DNA from: Catellatospora sichuanensis | GTDB lineage: Bacteria > Actinomycetota > Actinomycetes > Mycobacteriales > Micromonosporaceae | Reading direction: 5' to 3' | NCBI RefSeq assembly: GCF_007483665.1 | Contig: NZ_VIQO01000010.1 | Coordinates: forward strand, 124,001 to 188,000 | DNA length: 64,000 nucleotides | In this document: piece by piece, positions 1-8,082 of the stretch | How the letters are laid out: each line of letters starts with the position of its first letter | Position numbering within the stretch: position 1 is the stretch's first letter | Made by a program: the position numbers and the translations under genes | Notes under the pieces: model-generated | The model's database searches: none | What the model was told of the DNA's origin: nothing | Seen by the model: the letters and a program-made list of their open reading frames with translations, nothing else

Positions 1-1899
1 CGCGTTGAAGCGCGGGCGCTCCCCGGTGTCGCGGAGGCTGTCCTGCTGGAAGCCGCTGCGGGCACGCTCGGCGAGTTCGTTGGCCAGCCGCTCGGCGGCC
101 GACGGCTGGTAGCCGCGCTGGGCGCGGTCGTCCAGGTCGCCCGCCCGGTCCACGGCGGGCTGCTGGTAACCGCCGCGGGGGCCGCGGTCGTTCGCGGGCT
201 CGACAGGCTGCTGGTAACCGCCGCGGTGGCCGCGGTCGTTCATGGGCTCGGCGGGCTGCTGGTAACCACCACGCGGGGCGCGGTCGTTCGCGGGCTCGGC
301 GGGCTGCTGGTAACCGCCGCGGGGGGCGCGGTCGGCCCGGTCGCTCGGCAGGTCGGCAGCGAGCTGCTGGTATCCGCGCGGCGCGTCGTCCACGGGCTCG
401 GCGGGCTGCTGGTAGCCGCGCGGCGCCTGCTCGGCGAGGTCGGCGGCGGGCTGCTGGTAGCCGAGATGTCCCTGCTCGACGGTCTCGTCGGGCAGGTCCG
501 CGGACGGGGCCTGGTTGAACCCGCGCGCTGCGCGCTCGCCGCTGATGACGGCGTTGGTCAGGGTCGGCACGAACGGCTTGCCCGCGTCGGCCGGCGGCCG
601 CGAGGTGCGCTGCGCCGGGATGGGGGCCTGCCGCGGCGGGATCGGGGTGGGCATCTGCCGGGTGGGCGCGGCAGGGGCCTCCTGGCGCGCCGCCACGGGC
701 ATGGCGACCATCGGGGTACCCGCGATCGGGGTCGGCTCGAAACCGGGCGGCACGGGCGGCGTGGAGGGCGCCCACGCGGGGCGGTCCACCGGCGGCGGCG
801 CGAGCGGCGTGCTCGACACCGGCTCGGGCGCGGTCGGCGGGGCCTGCACCGGGCGCGGCTGCGCCGGGGCGGCGTTCACGGCGGTCGGCTGCACGCGGCG
901 GCGGGCGCCGGTCGCGGCGGCCATCGCGGGCGGTGCCGAGGTGACCGGGACACCGGTCCGCCGAGCGGCGGGCTGGGCGGGCGCGGCGACCGGCGGCGGG
1001 GCCATCCGGTCGGCGAGCGTGTCGATGAGGGCGGCGCCGGCGGCGTCGGAGGAGCGCACGGCGGCCACGCTGTGGCGCACGGAGTCGGCCACGGCGGCGG
1101 TCAGCTGCTTGCCGATGCCGTTGCGGCGGGGGGTCTCCGCGATGGCGACGCGCAGCGCGGTGACCGCCTCCAGGGCGGTGCCGCTGTCGCAGACGCCGTC
1201 GGCGACGAGCCGGGCGGCGACGGTCTCGGCGGTCGCGCCGTTGTCACGGTTGCGGGAGCCGGACTGCCCGGCGAGCATGCCCGGCTCGGGCAGCGCCTCG
1301 AGCACGGCCAGGGCGACCGGGGCGGCGGGGTCGGGGTAGGCGCGCAGCGCGGCGGGATACAGCTCGCGCAGCACTTCGCGCAGGGCCACCGCGGCGGCGT
1401 GCCGGCCGACGGCCAGCGCCGCGTGCGCGGCCAGCACCGGCTTGAAGGCGACGAACTCGCGGGGCGCGGGACCGACCACTGCGGACAGCGCACCGGCCTG
1501 CAGCGCGCGGGCGAGCCCGACGGCACGGCGTTCGTCGGGGGAGGAGTTGGCCTCGTCGAGAGACTCGTCGTCGGCGAACCGGTCGGCGAAGTCGTCGGCG
1601 GACTCGTCATCGGTGTACGCGATCGCCCGGCCTGCCGCGGCGAGCAGCGAGATGACCTGCTGGTCGTCGCTGTCCGCGGCCACCGTGACCATCGTCGAGC
1701 CGCCGAACCTCTCCGCCAGCAGCGACGTCACCAGCGCGTAGCCGGCAGGATCGTCGTTGATGACGCAGAACTCCAGCAGCCTGCCGGAGTCGTCGACAAC
1801 GGCGACGGTCAGCCGGTTCACGGCCGCCGCAAGGTTGTCCCCCGCGTCGACCTCCGGAGCTGTCGACGCGATACCGCAGTACACCCGCACGAGCGCCAC
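1..1899 (-). CDS. Domesticated IS110-transposase-like protein with GYQQP-repeat tail (partial, 3' end outside window)
   Basis: 633 codons are visible from a GTG at 1899 with AGGAGG 8 nt upstream. The frame is open to the window edge, so the gene is incomplete at its 3' end. Residues ~1-215 resemble the N-terminal RNase H-like (DEDD) half of IS110-family transposases: opening strand VYCGI, second strand VAVVDDSGRLL (32-42), and a late helix REVLRELYPAALRAY (174-188) followed by ALAVLEALP. The catalytic acids are missing: Ala11 replaces the Asp expected after CGI, the strand that should carry Glu reads VTVAAD, and there is no DPGDA-like motif. Residues ~300-478 are Pro/Ala-rich. After that come seven GYQQ(P/L) units and a GYQP unit. 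No flanking terminal repeats are seen. I infer an exapted, non-transposing protein, possibly nucleic-acid binding. It lies 59 nt after the 277-residue gene and is probably co-transcribed. The fold assignment is by eye. Confidence 0.7.
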   Translation of the reverse strand, partial: MALVRVYCGIASTAPEVDAGDNLAAAVNRLTVAVVDDSGRLLEFCVINDDPAGYALVTSLLAERFGGSTMVTVAADSDDQQVISLLAAAGRAIAYTDDESADDFADRFADDESLDEANSSPDERRAVGLARALQAGALSAVVGPAPREFVAFKPVLAAHAALAVGRHAAAVALREVLRELYPAALRAYPDPAAPVALAVLEALPEPGMLAGQSGSRNRDNGATAETVAARLVADGVCDSGTALEAVTALRVAIAETPRRNGIGKQLTAAVADSVRHSVAAVRSSDAAGAALIDTLADRMAPPPVAAPAQPAARRTGVPVTSAPPAMAAATGARRRVQPTAVNAAPAQPRPVQAPPTAPEPVSSTPLAPPPVDRPAWAPSTPPVPPGFEPTPIAGTPMVAMPVAARQEAPAAPTRQMPTPIPPRQAPIPAQRTSRPPADAGKPFVPTLTNAVISGERAARGFNQAPSADLPDETVEQGHLGYQQPAADLAEQAPRGYQQPAEPVDDAPRGYQQLAADLPSDRADRAPRGGYQQPAEPANDRAPRGGYQQPAEPMNDRGHRGGYQQPVEPANDRGPRGGYQQPAVDRAGDLDDRAQRGYQPSAAERLANELAERARSGFQQDSLRDTGERPRFNA

Positions 1900-1958
1900 G
1901 GACTCGTCCTCCTCCCGGACCCCTCGTGTGCCAAAGACTGATGTTCCCTGGTTAGGGG

Positions 1959-2792
1959 TCAGTCGCGCCAGTCCACAGCGCCAGAGATCTTGCCAATAAT
2001 CGAGCGCCAGCCGATGGATGCCTGCTCTGCCCCGATTTTCTTCAGCTTTCGCTTGGCGAAGAAAGCGCCGACGCCGCCCTCTTCCGACGCGCGCAGCGCA
2101 TCGTCGAGGTCGTCGAGCGGGGAGCCGGGGGAGAGCGCCACCATGACGGGCTTGAGGCGAAGAGCGTAGCTCACGTCCCTGGCAAACTCCCCGGCGCGCA
2201 GCACCAGCTCGGCATCCCAGGCGTCCGGCCCGCCGCGCAGGTTCTCCACGACGAGGTCCAGTTCGTACGCGTCGTCCTCGCCCGCCACCACGTCGGTGGC
2301 CTTGACCGACTTCGCCAGCTTCGACCAGCCTTCGAGCTGCTTCATGTCGTGCGGTGCACCGGAGCGCACAAAGTCCGCCAGGCCCTTGGCCGACAGGAAC
2401 AGCAGCAGGCGGCCCTTGTGTGAGAGGAAGACGGGCACCTCCTCGTCGGAGACGACGGCGGCGTCCTCGTCGTCCTCCTCGTCGGCAGCCTCATCGGCCT
2501 CGGCGGTCTCCACGGCGCGCTCGGCGATCTCGTCCTCGGCGGGTGCCGCGGCGACCTCGTCCAAGGCCTCCTTGGTCCACTGGAACTCCGGCAGCTCCTC
2601 GTCGTCGGCGACGCCGATGGGGCGGCCGGTGCGACCGGCGAAGATCGCGTCGTCGTCCTCGCGGTCGGCGATGTCGGTCGGCGTCAGCTCGCTCGCGGGA
2701 CGGTACGCCCGCAGCGTCAATCCGACCTTGCCACCGGGCAGGGCTACCTCGACCGGCGAGACCTGGTACTCGTCCCAGAGCGTGCTTGCCAC
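1959..2792 (-). CDS. Conserved acidic hypothetical protein (277 aa)
   Basis: I do not recognise a characterised domain. The GTG start at 2792 has GGAGG 6 nt upstream. The N-terminal ~60 residues (opening ASTLWDEYQVSP) look folded. Residues ~75-120 are extremely acidic and disordered, rich in Glu/Asp/Ala. Residues ~120-277 look like a second folded domain, with VFLSHKGRLLLFLSAKGLADFV near the start and a basic FFAKRKLKKIG patch near the end. There is no signal peptide or membrane segment. Similar proteins occur in Micromonosporaceae and, as I recall, have sometimes been labelled 'primosomal protein'; nothing visible here supports that. It is the first gene of a probable two-gene unit with the IS110-like protein. 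Confidence 0.75.
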   Translation of the reverse strand: MASTLWDEYQVSPVEVALPGGKVGLTLRAYRPASELTPTDIADREDDDAIFAGRTGRPIGVADDEELPEFQWTKEALDEVAAAPAEDEIAERAVETAEADEAADEEDDEDAAVVSDEEVPVFLSHKGRLLLFLSAKGLADFVRSGAPHDMKQLEGWSKLAKSVKATDVVAGEDDAYELDLVVENLRGGPDAWDAELVLRAGEFARDVSYALRLKPVMVALSPGSPLDDLDDALRASEEGGVGAFFAKRKLKKIGAEQASIGWRSIIGKISGAVDWRD

Positions 2793-2863
2793 TGCTGACC
2801 TCCGCCGTTCAGCTGCCGACCTCTACCGGGTCGGTGACTCTCCGCACACCCTAGTGGTTCGTG

Positions 2864-4660
2864 TCAGCCCCCGTGCGCCCGCACCCAACCCTGCGTTCCG
2901 CGCTCCTTCACCCGGCCACCGTCCAGCACCACGACCTCGTCGAACGCGTCGAGACCGGTCAGCCGGTGGGTCACCAGCACCACCGAGCGGTCGCCGCGGT
3001 GCGCCAGCACGGCGGCGAGGACCGCGTCCGCCTGCGCGGGATCGAGGCCTTCGGTCGGCTCGTCGAGCAGCAGCACCTGCGGGTCGGCCAGCACCGCGCG
3101 GGCCAGCGCCAGCCGCTGCCGCTGGCCGCCGGACAGCTCCGCGCCGTCCTCGCCGACGCGTACGTCCAGCCCGTGCGCGTCCACCCAGTCCCCCAGCCCG
3201 GCGGTCCGGCACGCGGCGACCAGCTCGTCGTCCGTCGCGGCAGGGCGGGCCAGCAGCAGGTTGTCGCGCACCGAGGCGTGGAACAGGTGCGCGTCGGCCA
3301 GCAGGCCGGTCACCGCCGCAGGCCACCGCTCCCGGTCGAACGCCGCGATCGGTGTGCCATCGGCTCCGGTCCCGTCGGCGTCCGCGGTCGGCGGATCCGG
3401 CTCGCCGCCCGCCCCGGACCGCGGGGCGCCGGGCACGGTCGGCTGCGCGGGGGCCGGGCCGGCCGTCACACGGCCGGAGTCCGGGGTGATCGCGCCGGTG
3501 AGCAGGGCGAGCAGAGTGCTCTTGCCCGCGCCGGACGGGCCGACGACCGCGACCCGGCGGCCGGGCGGCAGATCCAGGTCGATGTCGTGCAGGGCCGGCG
3601 GGGCGTCAGCCCGGTAACGCACCCCCGCGCCGCGCAGCCGCAGGTGTACGGATCCGTCCGGGACCGGCAGCCCGCCGGAGGCGGCGGGAGCAGGTTCACC
3701 CAGCAGCTCGGCCACCCGGCGCAGGCTGCCCTGGATCTCGGCGCCCTTGCGGGCGGCGGCCAGCAGCGACAGCGCCAGCTCCCCGGCGGCCAGGGTGGCC
3801 ACCGCGAGCACCGCGAGCCACACCCCGGGCAGGCCGCGCGACATGGCGGTGATCATTACGGCCATCGCGGTCACCCCGCCGAACGCGGTCGCCGCGGCGT
3901 CCACCGCGAACGAGCGCCGGGCCAGCGCGCGCTCCACCCGGGCCAGCTCGTCGGCGTGCGCCGCGCCGCGGGCCTCGTACTCGGGGCGGGCGCCGAAGGC
4001 GGCGAGGTCGGCCGCGCCGTGCACCAGGTCGACGGTGTCCACCGCGTACGCGGCGCGCAGCGGGGCCAGCCGGGCCGAGCCGTGCCGGGCCAGCCGGGCC
4101 GCCAGCAGCGGCAGCGCCACCCCGGTGACCAGAAGTCCGGCCAGCAGCACCAGGGCGACGGCCGGGTCGGCGAGCAGGGCGGTGCCGACCGCGGCGACGG
4201 CGACCAGCCCGGCCGCCGCCATCGGCAGCAGCACCCGGATCACCAGGTCCTGCACGGCGTCGACGTCGGAGACCATCCGGCTGAGCGCGTCCGCCCGGCG
4301 GGCCGGGGGCCGGTCGACGAGCGCCGCGAAGATCCGGGCGCGCACCTCGGTGACCATGCGCAGTACGGCGTCGTGGCTCGCCAGCCGCTCCACGTACCGC
4401 AGCACGCCGCGGCCGATGGCCAGCGCCCGCACCAGCACGATGGCGATCGACAGCGCGATCAGCGGCGGCTGTCCGGCCGCCGTCGCCAGCAGCCACGTCG
4501 CGGCGGCCATGAGGCCCAGGCCCGCCGCCTCGGTCCCGGCCGCCAGCAACCCGGCCCCCACAAAACGCCACCGCAACGGGTACGCGAACGCCAGCACCCG
4601 CCGCATCACGGAGTCGCGCCGCATCCCGCGCACCGCCGCCTCCCCGATCCCGCTCATCAC
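2864..4660 (-). CDS. cydC: Thiol reductant ABC exporter subunit CydC
   Basis: This is one half of the heterodimeric CydDC exporter, which moves glutathione or cysteine-type thiols outward and is needed for cytochrome bd assembly. The 598 residues comprise a six-helix membrane domain (~25-305) and a nucleotide-binding domain with Walker A GPSGAGKST (374-382), signature [14 protein letters not shown] and Walker B VLLLDEPTEGLD (529-540). Two oddities: a ~37-residue low-complexity Gly/Pro/Asp insert (~401-437) between Walker A and the Q-loop region, and that region reads LLADAHLF, without the usual Gln. It lies 121 nt downstream of cydD on the same strand, separated by a dyad repeat. The cytochrome bd genes cydAB are not in the window. 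Confidence 0.93.
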   Translation of the reverse strand: MMSGIGEAAVRGMRRDSVMRRVLAFAYPLRWRFVGAGLLAAGTEAAGLGLMAAATWLLATAAGQPPLIALSIAIVLVRALAIGRGVLRYVERLASHDAVLRMVTEVRARIFAALVDRPPARRADALSRMVSDVDAVQDLVIRVLLPMAAAGLVAVAAVGTALLADPAVALVLLAGLLVTGVALPLLAARLARHGSARLAPLRAAYAVDTVDLVHGAADLAAFGARPEYEARGAAHADELARVERALARRSFAVDAAATAFGGVTAMAVMITAMSRGLPGVWLAVLAVATLAAGELALSLLAAARKGAEIQGSLRRVAELLGEPAPAASGGLPVPDGSVHLRLRGAGVRYRADAPPALHDIDLDLPPGRRVAVVGPSGAGKSTLLALLTGAITPDSGRVTAGPAPAQPTVPGAPRSGAGGEPDPPTADADGTGADGTPIAAFDRERWPAAVTGLLADAHLFHASVRDNLLLARPAATDDELVAACRTAGLGDWVDAHGLDVRVGEDGAELSGGQRQRLALARAVLADPQVLLLDEPTEGLDPAQADAVLAAVLAHRGDRSVVLVTHRLTGLDAFDEVVVLDGGRVKERGTQGWVRAHGG

Positions 4661-4689
4661 GCGACCCCGCCGTGCGCGATCGCGGTCCG

Positions 4690-4749
4690 GCAGTTTCGGG
4701 GAAAGTGCAGGAAAGGGCAGGCCGATTCCTGCGGGTTCCCCGAAACTGC
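4690..4749. repeat. Intergenic dyad repeat, family C copy 1
   Basis: A 60-bp element between cydD and cydC, bounded by GCAGTTTCGGGGAA at the left and TTCCCCGAAACTGC at the right. It has a near twin at 44477-44536 of identical length and orientation, with about 50 of 60 positions matching by eye. The 14-bp outer arms are identical in both copies. Its position inside a probable operon argues against a simple strong terminator. Confidence 0.8.
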
Positions 4750-4781
4750 AAGCCGCGTGGCGGGGCGTCGGCGTGGGGCGG

Positions 4782-6440
4782 TCATGCGGTCACCAGTTCG
4801 TGGAGGGTGCCCTGGTCGATGCGGACCACGCGGGTGGCGGCGGCGAGCAGGGCGGGGCGGTGGGCGACCAGCAGTGCGGTGCGGCCCTCGACCAGGGACA
4901 GGGTGGAGGAGACCACCGCCTGCTCGCTGGCGGCGTCGAGGCGGGCCGTCGGCTCGTCGAGCAGCAGCAGGGGAGCGTCGCGCAGGAAGGCGCGGGCCAG
5001 CGCGAGCCGCTGGCGCTCGCCGCTGGACAGGCCGTGTCCGCGCTCGCCGAGCACGGTGTCCAGGCCCTGCGGCAGCGCGTCGACCACGGGGCCGAGCGCG
5101 GCTGCGCGAGCGGCCTGCGCGATGCGCTCCCGGGGGGCGTCCGGCGTGCCCAGCGCGATGTTGGCGGCCAGCGTGTCGGCGAACAGGTGGGCCCGCTGCG
5201 GCACCCAGCCGAGCTGCCGCCGCCAGCCGTCGAGGTCGAGTTCGGCCAGGTCCACGCCGTCCACCAGGATGCGGCCCGCGGTCGGCGTGGTGAAGCCGAG
5301 CAGCAGGTCGAGCAGCGTGCTCTTGCCGCCGCCGCTCGGGCCGACCAGGGCGATCCGCTCGCCGGGCCGGATCGTGAGGTCGACGTCGCGCAGCGCGGTG
5401 GTGCGCTCGTACGCGACGGTCACCCCGCGCAGCTCGATCACGCCGCCGCGCGGCGCGGTGCGCGTACCCCCGGCTGATCCGCCGCCGGCGGCCGCCAGCA
5501 GGGTGAACGCCTGGTCCAGTGCGGTCAGGCCCTCCATGCTCGCGTGGAACTTCGTGCCTGCGGCACGCAGCGGGGCGTACGCCTCCGGGGTCAGCAGCAG
5601 CACGGTGAACGCGGCGGTCAGCGTCATCCCGCCGCCCAGCAGCCGCAGACCCACCGGCACCGCCACCAGCGCGACCGAGATCGTGCCGACCAGCTCCAGC
5701 ACCAGCGCGGACAGGAAGGCGATGCGCAGCGTGCGCATCGTCGCCTCGCGGTGCCGGTCGGCCATCTCGCGCACCGCGGTGACCTGCGCGCGGGCCCGGC
5801 CGAACGCCTTCAGCGTGGGCAGGCCGGACAGCATGTCCAGGAAGTGGCCGCCGAGCATGCTCAGCCGCCGCCACTGGCGCTCGGTCGCGATGCGGGTCTG
5901 CCAGCCGACCAGGATGCCGAAGATCGGGATGAGCGGCAGGGTGACCAGCACGATCACCGCCGAGGCGAGGTCGGCGAACGCGAGCATGGCCAGCACCCCG
6001 ACCGGCACCGTCACCCCCAGCACGAGCTGCGGCAGGTATCCGGTGAAGTAGCCGTCCAGCGCGTCCAGGCCCCGCCCGGTGAGTGTGGCCAGCTCTCCCG
6101 CCCGCTGCCCGGCCAGCCAGCCCGGCCCGCGGCGGCCGACCGCCCCGAGCAGGTCGGCCCGCAGGCTCGCCTTGACCGTGGCCGCCATGCGCGCCGCCAC
6201 CACGCCCAGCCCGCTGGTGAGCGCCGCGCGGGCGGTCAGCGCGAGCAGGAACCCGGTGATCGCGGCCGGGTCCAGCCGCAGCTCGACGGCGGCGGCCAGC
6301 GCTCGGGCGAGCGCGGCCGCCGCGGTGACGACGGTGATGGCGACAGCCGCCCCGAGCACCCCCAGCAGGACCACGTCACGCCGGGTGGACGGGACCTGCC
6401 GGAGCAGACGGGGATCGAACGGACGCGCCACGCTGTCCAT
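4782..6440 (-). CDS. cydD: Thiol reductant ABC exporter subunit CydD
   Basis: Partner of CydC in the inner-membrane thiol exporter. The 552 residues comprise a transmembrane domain (~20-315) and an ATPase domain with Walker [10 protein letters not shown], an atypical signature [14 protein letters not shown] (Ser for Gly in LSGGQ) and Walker [13 protein letters not shown]. Membrane helices are clear in [15 protein letters not shown] and [16 protein letters not shown]. It is transcribed ahead of cydC. The ATG at 6440 is 18 nt from the end of the upstream sigma factor gene, so read-through from that gene is possible. Confidence 0.93.
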   Translation of the reverse strand: MDSVARPFDPRLLRQVPSTRRDVVLLGVLGAAVAITVVTAAAALARALAAAVELRLDPAAITGFLLALTARAALTSGLGVVAARMAATVKASLRADLLGAVGRRGPGWLAGQRAGELATLTGRGLDALDGYFTGYLPQLVLGVTVPVGVLAMLAFADLASAVIVLVTLPLIPIFGILVGWQTRIATERQWRRLSMLGGHFLDMLSGLPTLKAFGRARAQVTAVREMADRHREATMRTLRIAFLSALVLELVGTISVALVAVPVGLRLLGGGMTLTAAFTVLLLTPEAYAPLRAAGTKFHASMEGLTALDQAFTLLAAAGGGSAGGTRTAPRGGVIELRGVTVAYERTTALRDVDLTIRPGERIALVGPSGGGKSTLLDLLLGFTTPTAGRILVDGVDLAELDLDGWRRQLGWVPQRAHLFADTLAANIALGTPDAPRERIAQAARAAALGPVVDALPQGLDTVLGERGHGLSSGERQRLALARAFLRDAPLLLLDEPTARLDAASEQAVVSSTLSLVEGRTALLVAHRPALLAAATRVVRIDQGTLHELVTA

Positions 6441-6458
6441 CGTGCCCGATGGCGTGGG

Positions 6459-7904
6459 TCACTGCCCGGCAGGCCCGGCCACCGTGATGCTCTCGGCGAA
6501 CCTGATCAGGTCGACCTCGCTCAGATCGCTCCGGCTCTGCATGATCAGCAAGATCCGCCGCTCGTCGAGCAGGATCGCGAGTTCGGTAATTCTGCCCTCG
6601 GCGACCCGGGTCATCTGGGCGGGCCGTCCGCCAACCGTCAGTGAGCTGGTCGGCGGCACCAGGCTCGTGTCGTTCCCGACGTTGACGCAGACGCCCTCCG
6701 GATCCTGGTACGTCAGCCGGGGCTCGCGGCTCAGGCAGACGTGTCCCGAGTCGAGGCTGCTGACCTCGTATCCGTCCGGCATCAGCGTGTAGGTGATCTG
6801 CGGAGTGGCGGTCATCCGGCCGGGCCGCAGCTCGCGGGCGATCCGTTCGACCTGCGCCACGGTCAGGTCGCGGAAGCTCTGCACGGTCACCCACCGGCCG
6901 TCGCGCCGCCAGGTCAGGCCGACCCGGAGCTCACCGTTCTCGCCGGTGCCCGTGCGCAGCGTCGCCGCCACCCCGTTCACCTGCGTGTTCTTCGTCTCGG
7001 CCGCCTCCCAGTCCCAGTCGTACGGGGTCGGCCCGGCGTAGATCAGCAGCTGCTGCGGGCCGCCGGTGCTCTCCACACCCGTCATGTCGAGCGCGGAGAC
7101 GACCTGCAGCGGTCCGGTCTGCGCCGGTACGAAGCCCAGTTGGTACGGGAACACCGGCAGCGGCTCCGTGGCCGGCCGCGGCACGAGCGCCGCCGTGGCG
7201 GTGGCCGACGGGCTGACGCTTACGGCCGGGGTCGGCGTCGGCGTCGGGGTGACCACGGGCGGCGGCTGCTCGCCCCGCCAGACCGGCGCCAGCACGAGCA
7301 GCGCGGCGAGCACCGCGGCCGCGGTCGCGGCCAGGGCCGCCCGGCGGCGCAGCCGCACCCCGGCCGACCGGCGGCGCACCGCGTCCACCGGCACACCGGG
7401 GAAGTTCCGCTCGCCCGCGGGCACGGGTGTCGGCGCGTCGACCCGGTCGCGCAGCGTGGCCAGTCCGCGAGACGCGTGCACCCGCACCGTGGCGGGCGCG
7501 CAGTCCATCAGCTCGGCGATGCGCTCGTCGTCCAGATCCTCGAAGTAGCGCAGCACGAGCACGGTGCGCTGGCGGCGGGGCAGCGTGCCCAGCAGCGCCC
7601 AGAGCTCGTCGCGCACCGCGTGGCGCTGCGCGAAGTCGCCGGCGTCCGCGGTGTCCGGGGTGGTCCCCAGCGGGCGCTCCCGGTGCGACAGCCGCCGCCA
7701 CCAGGAGGAGTGCGCCCACACGACCGCCTTGCGCAGGTAGGCGTCCGGGTTCTCCGCCTCGATGCGGTCCCACCGGTGGTACGCCTTGGCCAGCACGTCC
7801 TGCACCAGGTCCTCGGCCAGGTGCCGGTCGCGGCAGAGCAGGTACGCGAAGCCGACCAGTGGCCCGGAACGGGCGCGGACGTAATCCTCGAACTCCGGGT
7901 GCAC
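6459..7904 (-). CDS. SigE-family ECF sigma factor fused to a membrane anchor and extracytoplasmic domain
   Basis: Residues 1-155 are an ECF sigma factor of the actinobacterial SigE family. Region 2 is ~14-75 (GFAYLLCRDRHLAEDLVQD, then ENPDAYLRKAVVWAHSSWWR). Region 4 is ~98-155, with helix-turn-helix DERIAELMDCAPATVRVHAS. A basic linker and one membrane segment (~189-208) follow, then a Thr/Pro-rich stretch and a ~260-residue extracytoplasmic domain of unknown fold. The usual SigE-family length is ~170 residues, so the C-terminal two thirds are an appended receptor-like module. Since the sigma regions sit on the cytoplasmic side, activity probably depends on membrane release or conformational change (inference). 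The GTG start at 7904 has GAGGAG 6 nt upstream. A 9-bp inverted repeat lies 20-53 nt upstream. Confidence 0.88.
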   Translation of the reverse strand: MHPEFEDYVRARSGPLVGFAYLLCRDRHLAEDLVQDVLAKAYHRWDRIEAENPDAYLRKAVVWAHSSWWRRLSHRERPLGTTPDTADAGDFAQRHAVRDELWALLGTLPRRQRTVLVLRYFEDLDDERIAELMDCAPATVRVHASRGLATLRDRVDAPTPVPAGERNFPGVPVDAVRRRSAGVRLRRRAALAATAAAVLAALLVLAPVWRGEQPPPVVTPTPTPTPAVSVSPSATATAALVPRPATEPLPVFPYQLGFVPAQTGPLQVVSALDMTGVESTGGPQQLLIYAGPTPYDWDWEAAETKNTQVNGVAATLRTGTGENGELRVGLTWRRDGRWVTVQSFRDLTVAQVERIARELRPGRMTATPQITYTLMPDGYEVSSLDSGHVCLSREPRLTYQDPEGVCVNVGNDTSLVPPTSSLTVGGRPAQMTRVAEGRITELAILLDERRILLIMQSRSDLSEVDLIRFAESITVAGPAGQ

Positions 7905-7923
7905 GGGGGTCTCCTCAGCCGGT

Positions 7924-7957
7924 GTGCGGTGGTCTCGCGGCTAAGACGCCACCGCAC
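7924..7957. promoter_or_regulatory. Inverted repeat upstream of the SigE-type sigma gene
   Basis: GTGCGGTGG (7924-7932) and CCACCGCAC (7949-7957) are perfect 9-bp arms around a 16-nt spacer that itself contains TCT/AGA. They lie just 5' of the sigma gene start at 7904. They could be an operator or the leader hairpin of that gene. A separate dyad, CTGCCGCA/TGCGGCAG (~8009-8036), lies nearer the acyl-CoA dehydrogenase stop and may terminate that gene. Confidence 0.4.
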
Positions 7958-8082
7958 GAGCGCGGTGTTTACGATGCCGGAAGAAATCTCGGACCGCCGA
8001 TGCCGAGCCTGCCGCAGCCGAGCGAGCGGTGCGGCAGATCGCCGCACTGGCACAGGCACTGCGGTGCGGGCAGCCCGGTGGA

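Noticed and set aside
226-1941. A 571-codon plus-strand open frame over the IS110-like gene
   Set aside because: It is antisense to a frame with a good ribosome site, lacks one itself, and its Arg/Gly-rich translation is the typical shadow of high-GC coding DNA.
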